Of a stretch of DNA of 5,387 nucleotides, positions 1-5,387 are shown piece by piece. The DNA is from Deltaproteobacteria bacterium. Its GTDB lineage: Bacteria; Desulfobacterota; Dissulfuribacteria; Dissulfuribacterales; UBA3076. The notes under the pieces are model-generated. The model did not search any database. It saw only the letters and a list, made by a program, of their open reading frames with translations, and was not told the origin of the DNA. The DNA lies in NCBI GenBank assembly GCA_021159445.1, contig JAGGRV010000590.1, forward strand, positions 1 through 5,387. Reading direction: 5' to 3'. The translations under genes were made by a program, and so were the position numbers. Position 1 is the first letter of the stretch. Every line of letters starts with the position of its first letter.

Positions 1-86
1 AATTTTTTTGATGTCCTGAGGATTTAGGGGCCGGAATACTTATCCGGGAAACTATGGGAACAATGTTTTTTTTACAATTTTTATTT

Positions 87-95
87 AAAGGTGAT
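87..95 (+). promoter_or_regulatory. Ribosome binding site of the NYN/cold-shock gene
   Basis: AAAGGTGAT ends two bases before the ATG at 98. It matches part of the full anti-16S complement AAGGAGGTGAT, with the GGTG core four bases from the start codon. It supports ATG 98 as the true start. Confidence 0.6.
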
Positions 96-97
96 AT

Positions 98-883
98 ATG
101 CTTAAAGCAGGAATTTTTTTGGATATTGAAAATCTGGTACGATGCGGAGGCTGGGGAATCAGATACCGCGTTGTTAGAGAGTTGGTAGAGGCTCAAGGAG
201 CCACAGTACTGCGGGCAAATGCCTATATGGCAATCGATTCGGAACGGGAAGAAAAGGATATCGATTATAAGAGGAAAAAACAAGAGTATCGAGATGCGGT
301 CAGACGTGAAAGTTTCCACTTAGTCTTAAAAAAAGTCCAGCGCTATAAAAATTCTGAAGGGGATATTATTACCAAAGCAAATGCTGATCTTGATCTTGCA
401 ATAGATGCATTATTGCAGGCAGATAACCTGGATTACATACTATTAGGCAGCGGTGATGGTGATTTTTTCAGGCTTGTCAGGGCAATTCAGAATAGAGGAA
501 AGCGAGTAGATCTCCTCTCTTTCTCCAACACGAGTGGAATTCTCCGGTGTGAAGTTGATAACCACTTTTCAGGATATCTGGTTCCTGGGCTCTTGCCTTC
601 CATAGGCAATTCGTCGCACAAACGCGGAGTAATGCATGTCTTTAACGAGGAGAAGGGGTTTGCGTTTCTGGGTGTACGAACCGGTCTTGGTTTATTGGAT
701 GTTCGTGACGATGTTTTTTGCCATATCAGCGATTTCAGGCACAGAGACGGACGTGTTGTGACTGATCAGTCCTTTGCTCAATTAAAGACTAGACAGACGA
801 TTATTGAATTTGAACTTGTTGAACGTAGTGATGGCAAGGTAAAAGCAGTAAATGCCACAGAGTTTGAATCGGAAGTAAGATAA
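98..883 (+). CDS. NYN-domain putative ribonuclease with C-terminal cold-shock-like domain
   Basis: This 261-residue protein probably binds and cleaves RNA in the cytoplasm. The N-terminal part, about residues 3-160, is a NYN (LabA/DUF88-type, PIN-like) domain. It opens with the strand GIFLDIEN (D9, N12). It carries the acidic set expected of a metal-dependent nuclease: the ADLDLAID stretch (D97, D99, D103) and GSGDGDF (D120, D122). A short linker leads to a cold-shock-like OB fold, about residues 177-255. There FNEEKGFAF resembles the RNP1 motif, VFCHIS resembles RNP2, and the end (VKAVNATEFE) resembles the closing strand of cold-shock proteins. The ATG start is supported by AAAGGTGAT immediately upstream. 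The gene converges on hemY with a 4-bp gap and has no visible functional link to it. Its codons look AT-richer than those of the heme genes. No membrane segment or signal peptide is visible. The domain calls are firm; the substrate and the nuclease activity are inferred from the family. Confidence 0.88.
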   Translation: MLKAGIFLDIENLVRCGGWGIRYRVVRELVEAQGATVLRANAYMAIDSEREEKDIDYKRKKQEYRDAVRRESFHLVLKKVQRYKNSEGDIITKANADLDLAIDALLQADNLDYILLGSGDGDFFRLVRAIQNRGKRVDLLSFSNTSGILRCEVDNHFSGYLVPGLLPSIGNSSHKRGVMHVFNEEKGFAFLGVRTGLGLLDVRDDVFCHISDFRHRDGRVVTDQSFAQLKTRQTIIEFELVERSDGKVKAVNATEFESEVR

Positions 884-887
884 CCCT

Positions 888-2249
888 TCAGCTTGCAAGC
901 TGTCTTGCAAGCCTTTCTGAATTTGCAACGCAGTCATTGAGACTAATACCACCAAGCCAATTACACCTTATATAGAGCCCGGGATAAGACCTCAAGGTGG
1001 AATCGATTTCAGAAGCAAGGGCATGGTGTCCCTTCTCGTACTGTGGAATGGCCTCCTCCCACCGGAAGATCTTTACAAACTCCGGGGTGCTCTTTAGCCC
1101 GACAAGCTCTGAAAATTCTTTTACGACCAGGTCCAGAAGAGATGATTCAGGGAGTCCGGCCAGGTCCGGGGCCCTTGCACCACCTACCAGGGTCCTTGTC
1201 AGTTGATAGCCCTCAGGGGCCCTGTTGGGGAAAATGGACGAATCCCAGAGAGACCCAAGGATCGAGCGCTTTTCACCGCCTGGGGCAAGGAACCCGAATC
1301 CATTCATGGGATTCTCAGTAGTTCCCTGCTTAATGCCCATACACACAATACTCACAGGGGGATAATTTATTTGCACCGCAAGTTTTACAATATCCGGGGC
1401 GGTCTCCTTAAGGGCCTCTGAAACCGCCTTAACAGGACATGCCAGCACCACGTGGCTGGACTCAAGCTCCTCCCCATCTTGTAAATAGACACGCCAGCCG
1501 GTGTTCTGCTTTGAAATCGATGCTACAGAGGAGTTTAGCCGTACTGCAGGACCCAGTGCCCGGACAAGGGCATCTACGAGCTCATTCATGCCTGTAGTAA
1601 AAGAAGTAAGAACACCGCCGGGACCCGCACCCGGCCCCTTTTCACCCTTTTTCTTTGCCTCTCTCTGCAGCTTGATCATTGCCCTGATCAAGCTGCCGTA
1701 GTCACGTTCAAGCTCGTGGATCCTGGGAAAACAGCTACGAAGAGACAGCCGTTCCGGATCTCCGGCATAGATCCCTGTGGCCATAGGATCTATAAGATAT
1801 TCAAAGGCCTCCCTGCCAAGACGCCTTCTCGCGAAATCAGCCAGGGACTCATCCTTGGAGATGTCACCTTTTGACACAAGGGCCTCGGCCAACACTCTCA
1901 ATCGTCCAGGCAGAGAGAGTATTTTCGAGGTCAAGAACTGCACGGGTGATACAGGGAGTTGAATCAACTGTCCGTTCTTTATCACAAAGCGGCGCCTGGC
2001 TACGTCATTGCTCCTCAGGGGCTCAAGTCCGAGCCTGGCGGCAAGGGCAAGGGTTGAAGGCTTGTTGTCAAGCACGCCGTTTACGCCCTTCTCGCACACA
2101 AAGCCATCTTCTTTTATGGTCCACGCCTTGCCTCCAGCCCTGGCATCTGCCTCAAGCACCAGAATTTCCCAGCCAGGCCTGAGTTCCTTGAGGAACCAGG
2201 CAAGGGAAAGGCCTGACAACCCGCCTCCTGCTATTATTACTCTAGCCAT
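888..2249 (-). CDS. hemY: FAD-dependent protoporphyrinogen/coproporphyrinogen oxidase (HemY type; often annotated hemG)
   Basis: The 453-residue enzyme removes six electrons from a porphyrinogen to give the porphyrin, late in heme synthesis. The length fits the family. The N-terminal dinucleotide fold shows GGGLSGL (8-14) and the acidic end of the second strand, LEAD (E33), followed by AGGKAWT. The family segment DPMATGIYAG (154-163) with DPERLS follows. A Lys/Gly-rich stretch (about 195-212) precedes GVLTSFTTGMNELVDAL, and the C-terminal FAD-contact motif is NWLGGISLNDCVANS (430-444). The position before N430 is Cys429, where I expect Gly in most relatives. The ATG at 2249 lies inside the end of hemH (13-bp overlap) and is preceded by AAGAAGG four bases away. 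The gene is last in the heme cluster, and its final codons form the junction hairpin. Sequence alone does not settle whether the substrate is protoporphyrinogen IX or coproporphyrinogen III. Characterised HemY enzymes use oxygen; if this host is anaerobic another acceptor would be needed. Confidence 0.95.
   Translation of the reverse strand: MARVIIAGGGLSGLSLAWFLKELRPGWEILVLEADARAGGKAWTIKEDGFVCEKGVNGVLDNKPSTLALAARLGLEPLRSNDVARRRFVIKNGQLIQLPVSPVQFLTSKILSLPGRLRVLAEALVSKGDISKDESLADFARRRLGREAFEYLIDPMATGIYAGDPERLSLRSCFPRIHELERDYGSLIRAMIKLQREAKKKGEKGPGAGPGGVLTSFTTGMNELVDALVRALGPAVRLNSSVASISKQNTGWRVYLQDGEELESSHVVLACPVKAVSEALKETAPDIVKLAVQINYPPVSIVCMGIKQGTTENPMNGFGFLAPGGEKRSILGSLWDSSIFPNRAPEGYQLTRTLVGGARAPDLAGLPESSLLDLVVKEFSELVGLKSTPEFVKIFRWEEAIPQYEKGHHALASEIDSTLRSYPGLYIRCNWLGGISLNDCVANSERLARQLAS
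891..912. terminator. Perfect 9-bp hairpin at the convergent gene junction, candidate bidirectional terminator
   Basis: GCTTGCAAG (891-899) pairs perfectly with CTTGCAAGC (904-912) around a 4-base loop. The structure begins 8 bases after the NYN gene stop codon. It lies inside the last eight codons of hemY, where it encodes the repeated Leu-Ala-Arg/Leu-Ala-Ser end of the protein. Because the two genes leave only 4 bp between their stops, this hairpin is the only visible candidate to stop transcription from either side. The weak point is the tail: on the plus strand it is followed by CCTTTCTGAATTT and on the minus strand by TGAAGGGTT, neither a clean T tract. It could instead act as a 3'-end stabilising stem, or reflect only the repeated codons. 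Confidence 0.45.
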
Positions 2250-3199
2250 CCTGCCTTCTTAAGACCTTGTTCCACCAGATTGGAAAGTGCATTTATAAAC
2301 AAAGGCCTGTCGTTAAGGGAAGGCGTGCGGACAAGGTTTACTCCCTTTTCGGCCATCATTTCTGCGTAAAGCATGTCTATTTCGTAAAGAGTCTCCACAT
2401 GATCCGACACAAAACTTATAGGAAGGACCAAGAGACTATTAAAACCCTTTTCCGCAAGCTCGTTCAACAAAATATCGGTCCCGGGCTCAAGCCACTCTAC
2501 AGGACCGCTCCTGCTTTGATAGCACAGATGCCCCTTAATACCGGTCAGTTCCTCAAGGGCCATAATAGTACGGTAAAGGTGCTCCACATAGGGATCACCT
2601 TCCTCCACCATGCTTTTTGGCAGGCTATGGGCACTGTACACGAGGGCGAATTCATCTTTGTCTTTTACCATGCTTAAGCCCTCTTGCACAATATCCGCCA
2701 GGGCCTCGACATAACCCGGATGATCCGGGAAGCTGTCTATGACGTGGGTTTCGAGCCCAAGCCTTCCTGCACATCTTTCAAACTCTCCGATGGAAGAACC
2801 ACTGGTGGCCCGGCTATAGTGTGGATAAAGAGAAAGCCCCAGTACTTTAGAAATACCTCTGTTTTTCATGTCATGTAAGACATCCGGGGTCCTCGGGTTC
2901 CAGTATCTCATTCCTGCAATGCAAAGTACCTTTTTCTGCAATTTATGATTAAGCAATTGTTCAACGGCCTTGGCCTGTGTTCCGGTTATTGCGGCGAGCG
3001 GACTCTTGCCACCGATTTTTGCGTATGCAGCCCGGCTCTTCGGAGCCCTTCGCCTGGATATAGCCCAGGCAATAAGGGGCTGCAAAAAGCGCGGGCCCAG
3101 TCGGATAATTTCGCGGTCTGAAAAAAGGTTATAAAGAAAGGGCCTCACCGTAGCCAGGGAATCCGGCCCTCCCATGTTGAGAAAAACTATCCCTATCAT
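2237..3199 (-). CDS. hemH: Ferrochelatase
   Basis: This 320-residue protein inserts ferrous iron into a porphyrin ring. The N-terminus reads GIVFLNMGGPDSL. The substrate-pocket segments GMRYWNP (96-102) and LYPHYSRATSGSS (124-136) follow. The catalytic histidine is H191 in YSAHSLPKS, then comes YQSRSGPVEWLEP (227-239). The acidic metal-handling region is SDHVETLYEID (265-275), with H267 and E269. It ends without the extra C-terminal [2Fe-2S] cysteine extension found in animal enzymes. Its start ATG overlaps the hemE stop by one base (TGATG) and has no good Shine-Dalgarno of its own, so translation is probably coupled to hemE. Met9 in NMGGP aligns with Met76 of the human protoporphyrin enzyme; the coproporphyrin-type Bacillus subtilis enzyme has Tyr13 there. 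This favours protoporphyrin IX as substrate but is not proof. The family call is very secure. Confidence 0.97.
   Translation of the reverse strand: MIGIVFLNMGGPDSLATVRPFLYNLFSDREIIRLGPRFLQPLIAWAISRRRAPKSRAAYAKIGGKSPLAAITGTQAKAVEQLLNHKLQKKVLCIAGMRYWNPRTPDVLHDMKNRGISKVLGLSLYPHYSRATSGSSIGEFERCAGRLGLETHVIDSFPDHPGYVEALADIVQEGLSMVKDKDEFALVYSAHSLPKSMVEEGDPYVEHLYRTIMALEELTGIKGHLCYQSRSGPVEWLEPGTDILLNELAEKGFNSLLVLPISFVSDHVETLYEIDMLYAEMMAEKGVNLVRTPSLNDRPLFINALSNLVEQGLKKAGWLE
2254..2260 (-). promoter_or_regulatory. Ribosome binding site of hemY inside hemH
   Basis: On the minus strand AAGAAGG lies four bases before the hemY ATG and is within the last codons of hemH. It supports the overlapping start and suggests coupled translation of hemH and hemY. 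Confidence 0.5.
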
Positions 3200-4224
3200 C
3201 AGGAAGACAACTCGTGGACCAGTTCTACCAGAAGCCTTGCCTTCTCAGGAGGTATTTCAGGCAGGATACCATGCCCCAGATTAAATATATGGGCCTTGGC
3301 CTCCCGACCTTGGCGCAATACGGAATCCACCCTGGATCTTAGCTCATGCTCGGGAAGAAACAGGGCACCTGGATCCAGATTTCCTTGGACTACGGCATCG
3401 GGTCCAAGTCTTGATATAGCGGTTTTGATATCCGTACGCCAGTCCAGCCCTATGACTTCCGCACCTGAATCACGTACGATTTCAAGAAGATGTCCTCCAT
3501 TAAAGACAAAGTAGATAAAAGGCACTCCTGAACCCTCAAGTCCTTTAAAAATGCTGGTTAAGTATGGGAGGGCGTGTCTTTCGTAATCCTCTCTGGTTAG
3601 TGTCCCTGCCCAGGTATCAAATACTTGTATGGCCTGGGCCCCCGCCTTGATCTGGGCCTTGATGTAAGAAAGGACCACTTCGGTCAGGAGGTCCATGAGG
3701 CGTGAAAAGAGGTGCGGAGACTCAAACAGCATCCTCTTTGTATTTACAAAGCTTTTGGAGGTACCTCCTTCTATCATATAAGTCGCAAGGGTAAAGGGTG
3801 CCCCTGAAAAACCTATCAGCGGGACCTTGCCGCTAAGTTCTTTCCTTAAGATCCGGATGGTCTCAAGTACGAATGATACATCGGCATCCGGATCTATAGG
3901 ATGAAGCCTTTCAATATCCTGCTCAGTTCTTACAGGAGGATTCAAGACAGGCCCTCTTCCCTCGTGGAAATCAAGCCCTATTCCCATGCACTCAAGGGGG
4001 ATCAGTATATCGGAAAAGAGTATGGCTGCGTCAACCCCAAGGATATCAACTGGCTGGATGGTAACTTCTGCCGCAAGCTCAGGGGTCTTACAGAGGGTGA
4101 GAAAGTCTGTTTTTTTTCTGATCTCCTGGTAGGCAGGAAGATATCTCCCGGCCTGCCTCATAAGCCAGACCGGCACCGGCCTGACGGCCTCGCCATTACA
4201 GACCCTTAAAAAGGCGTCATTCAT
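3199..4224 (-). CDS. hemE: Uroporphyrinogen decarboxylase
   Basis: The 341-residue cytoplasmic enzyme decarboxylates the four acetate side chains of uroporphyrinogen III to give coproporphyrinogen III. The cofactor-free TIM-barrel family is clear. WLMRQAGRYLP (20-30) holds the substrate-binding Arg23 and Arg27, and FSDIL holds the key Asp72. ATYMIEGG includes Tyr149, FDTWAG follows at 202-207, and the C-terminal LGHGILP has His318. An upstream in-frame ATG at 4266 would add 14 residues encoded by the 7-bp repeat of the spacer. I prefer the ATG at 4224, because AGGAGG lies five bases before it and the MNDAFLRVCNGE start fits the family. The gene follows the radical SAM gene after a 55-bp spacer and runs directly into hemH with a one-base overlap. 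All expected catalytic residues are present. Confidence 0.97.
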   Translation of the reverse strand: MNDAFLRVCNGEAVRPVPVWLMRQAGRYLPAYQEIRKKTDFLTLCKTPELAAEVTIQPVDILGVDAAILFSDILIPLECMGIGLDFHEGRGPVLNPPVRTEQDIERLHPIDPDADVSFVLETIRILRKELSGKVPLIGFSGAPFTLATYMIEGGTSKSFVNTKRMLFESPHLFSRLMDLLTEVVLSYIKAQIKAGAQAIQVFDTWAGTLTREDYERHALPYLTSIFKGLEGSGVPFIYFVFNGGHLLEIVRDSGAEVIGLDWRTDIKTAISRLGPDAVVQGNLDPGALFLPEHELRSRVDSVLRQGREAKAHIFNLGHGILPEIPPEKARLLVELVHELSS

Positions 4225-4229
4225 CCTGT

Positions 4230-4235
4230 CCTCCT
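4230..4235 (-). promoter_or_regulatory. Strong ribosome binding site that sets the hemE start
   Basis: On the minus strand AGGAGG is five bases before the ATG at 4224. It decides that start over the in-frame ATG at 4266, which overlaps the repeat. The bases just before it read CCTCC, complementary to the GGAGG core, although only a strained small-loop pairing could form locally. Confidence 0.75.
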
Positions 4236-4240
4236 GGAGG

Positions 4241-4266
4241 TTGAAATTTCCAATTTCCAATTTCAA
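4241..4266. repeat. 7-bp tandem repeat with a flanking inverted repeat in the hemE leader
   Basis: The plus strand holds AATTTCC (4245-4251), AATTTCC (4252-4258) and AATTTCA (4259-4265). The ends TTGAAATT (4241-4248) and AATTTCAA (4259-4266) are perfect reverse complements around a 10-base centre. In the minus-strand transcript this could form an AU-rich stem just upstream of the hemE ribosome binding site. Whether it acts in RNA, as an operator, or is only a simple-sequence expansion cannot be told from one copy. Confidence 0.7.
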
Positions 4267-4279
4267 GCCGGAACGGCTT
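4265..4279. repeat. Inverted repeat directly after the radical SAM stop codon
   Basis: AAGCCG (4265-4270) and CGGCTT (4274-4279) form a perfect 6-bp stem around a 3-base loop. On the minus strand it starts at the base after the TGA stop. It overlaps the neighbouring AT-rich inverted repeat by two bases, so the two stems compete slightly. No T tract follows, so I do not call it a terminator; a transcript-processing or stabilising stem is equally possible. Confidence 0.6.
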
Positions 4280-5347
4280 TCAACTCTTCTTTCTCATCTT
4301 CCTCGGCACGTAGTTACAAAAAGGTTCTTCAGCAAGATAATCCCCGTGGATTGCATAGGCCCTGGCCCTGCATCCCCCGCAAACTTGGATATATTCACAG
4401 GCACCGCAACGCCCTTTGTAGGAAGAAAAATCTCTTAGTTCCTTAAAAAGAGTGCTTTCTTCCCAAATTTCTTTAAAGGAGTGTTCTTTGATATTTCCTG
4501 CTGATAAAGGGAAGTAACTGCAGGGAAGCACGTTTCCGTCTACGTCGATAAGTGCAATCAACTGACCTGCCAGGCAACCCTTGGAGCCTCCGGTGGAAAA
4601 CTTGAGGCTCCTGTGCTTTACCCTTTCGCCCTGTTCCTTGGCCCTCTGGAGACGAATCCGGTAGTAATGCGGTGCGCAGGTAGGCCTGACAAGAATATCT
4701 TTTTCTTTCTTTTCCATCTCGTAATGCCAGTTGAGCAGGGTCTCATAGTCTTCAGCGGAGATAAGCTCTTCCATGATCTCCTTTCCCCGCCCGGTCGGCA
4801 CAATCATGAACATATACCACGCGGTAGCCCCTATTTCCTTGGCCAGTCTGTAAACTTTGGGGATTTCCTTCTGGTTCCTGCGGGTAAAGGAAGAATTGAT
4901 CAGAAAGTTTATACCATACTCCCTGAAAAGCCTGGCGGCATTTATGGCGTATTCAAAGGCGCCCGGTTGCCGGCGGAAATCGTCATGGACCTCGGCCGTG
5001 GCTCCGTCAAGACTGAGAGAAACCATGCATATGCCGGAGTCCTTGATTTTGGTGCAGATATCAGGGGTTACAAAGGTGCCGTTCGTGGCAAGGCACATCC
5101 TCAGGGCCTTTTTTGTGCCATACCTGGCAATGTCAAACACGTCTTTTCTTAACAGCGGCTCTCCGCCAGAGAGGACTACCACCGGCTTGGCATAGCCTGC
5201 TATGTCATCCAGGACCCTGAAGGCCTCTGAGGTGGAAAAGTCAGGATGCTCTTTTTCTTCCAGCTCTGATGAAGATCTACAATGTACGCAGTGAAGGTTA
5301 CAGCGCCTGGTTATCTCCCATGCCAGCCATTTGGGTATAAATTCCAT
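4280..5347 (-). CDS. Radical SAM/SPASM heme-biosynthesis protein, AhbD-like (AhbC/AhbD/NirJ superfamily)
   Basis: This 355-residue protein is a radical S-adenosylmethionine enzyme. The canonical cluster motif is CNLHCVHC (C16, C20, C23; CX3CX2C), followed by the SAM-binding LSGGEPLLR (59-67) and SLDGA. The C-terminal SPASM domain has a full set of auxiliary-cluster cysteines: C258, then DGNVLPC (C276), CGACEYIQVCGGC (C314, C317, C323, C326) and C344. RPTCAPHYYR adds C224, and VPTGRGKE (183-190) is also typical. From memory these segments, above all CGGCRARAY and GDYLAEEPFC, match AhbD (Fe-coproporphyrin III decarboxylase, heme b synthase) and its relatives AhbC and NirJ. The stretch 261-283 looks unlike the AhbD consensus I recall and nearer to NirJ/AhbC. 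The ATG at 5347 is the first in-frame start after a stop; its ribosome binding site is weak. Its position ahead of hemE, hemH and hemY supports a heme role. The superfamily is secure; the exact reaction is not. Confidence 0.9.
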   Translation of the reverse strand: MEFIPKWLAWEITRRCNLHCVHCRSSSELEEKEHPDFSTSEAFRVLDDIAGYAKPVVVLSGGEPLLRKDVFDIARYGTKKALRMCLATNGTFVTPDICTKIKDSGICMVSLSLDGATAEVHDDFRRQPGAFEYAINAARLFREYGINFLINSSFTRRNQKEIPKVYRLAKEIGATAWYMFMIVPTGRGKEIMEELISAEDYETLLNWHYEMEKKEKDILVRPTCAPHYYRIRLQRAKEQGERVKHRSLKFSTGGSKGCLAGQLIALIDVDGNVLPCSYFPLSAGNIKEHSFKEIWEESTLFKELRDFSSYKGRCGACEYIQVCGGCRARAYAIHGDYLAEEPFCNYVPRKMRKKS

Positions 5348-5387
5348 GGCTGTAAGACTAACATTAAGGATTCTTTATGACAATATC

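Noticed and set aside
31..47. Inverted repeat CCGGA...TCCGG as a terminator of a gene to the left
   Set aside because: The stem is only 5 bp with a 7-base loop, and the T run at 66-73 is too far away. The T run at 3-9 precedes the stem. It could be the tail of a terminator cut off by the window edge, but that cannot be seen.
66..88. TACAAT (73-78) as a -10 promoter box for the NYN gene
   Set aside because: It matches the consensus at five of six bases, but no TTGACA-like box is found 16-18 bases upstream, and the region is AT-rich enough to give such matches by chance.
1871..2182. Several plus-strand open frames of 60-136 codons opposite hemY, hemH and hemE
   Set aside because: All are antisense to well-supported genes, overlap one another in different frames and have no recognisable protein features.
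4225..4266. Upstream in-frame ATG at 4266 as the hemE start
   Set aside because: The added residues come from the tandem repeat, do not resemble the family N-terminus, and the strong AGGAGG sits ahead of the ATG at 4224 instead.
4613..5152. A 179-codon open frame on the plus strand
   Set aside because: It lies wholly opposite the radical SAM gene, whose motifs are clear along the full length. It shows no recognisable domain of its own, so it is a shadow frame.
5366..5387. Possible start of a divergent gene: AAGGA at 5366-5370 followed by ATG at 5377
   Set aside because: Only three full codons fit before the window ends. The same bases could equally be the end of a minus-strand gene (in-frame TAA at 5375-5377) or a leader, so no call is justified.
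1..5387. Mobile elements, CRISPR arrays, tRNA or rRNA genes
   Set aside because: I saw no transposase or integrase, no spaced direct-repeat array, and no tRNA- or rRNA-like segment on either strand.

Overview
The window carries four tightly packed genes on the minus strand, all tied to tetrapyrrole (heme) biosynthesis, and one unrelated gene on the plus strand that converges on them. The organism is a bacterium with an anaerobe-like heme gene set. A radical SAM/SPASM protein of the AhbD/AhbC/NirJ superfamily next to HemE, HemH and a FAD-type HemY suggests a deltaproteobacterial (Desulfobacterota-like) or related lineage. This placement rests on gene content and recalled family features only. 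It is tentative because there is no rRNA or other phylogenetic marker here.

Layout. Positions 1-97 are an AT-rich leader with a good ribosome binding site but no convincing promoter. Positions 98-883 (+) encode a NYN-domain putative ribonuclease fused to a C-terminal cold-shock-like domain. Only 4 bp (884-887) separate its stop from the stop of the opposing gene. A perfect 9-bp stem hairpin (891-912) sits at that junction, inside the last codons of hemY. Positions 888-2249 (-) are hemY (protoporphyrinogen/coproporphyrinogen oxidase), 2237-3199 (-) hemH (ferrochelatase), 3199-4224 (-) hemE (uroporphyrinogen decarboxylase) and 4280-5347 (-) the radical SAM gene. Transcription order is radical SAM -> hemE -> hemH -> hemY. 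hemE/hemH share one base (TGATG) and hemH/hemY overlap by 13 bp, so these three are probably translationally coupled. A 55-bp spacer with two inverted repeats and a 7-bp tandem repeat separates the radical SAM gene from hemE.

How the genes fit together. HemE makes coproporphyrinogen III from uroporphyrinogen III. HemY oxidises a porphyrinogen to a porphyrin, and HemH inserts ferrous iron. The step normally linking HemE to HemY in the protoporphyrin route (coproporphyrinogen oxidase, HemN/HemF) is not in the window. Its place in the cluster is taken by the AhbD-like radical SAM protein, whose characterised relatives decarboxylate Fe-coproporphyrin III to heme b. Two readings are possible. HemN may be encoded elsewhere and the radical SAM enzyme may do something accessory. 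Alternatively the cluster may encode a hybrid route: HemE -> HemY acting on coproporphyrinogen -> HemH acting on coproporphyrin -> an AhbD-like decarboxylase replacing the peroxide-dependent ChdC. The ferrochelatase resembles the protoporphyrin type at one informative position, which argues against the second reading. This is the most interesting open question in the window.
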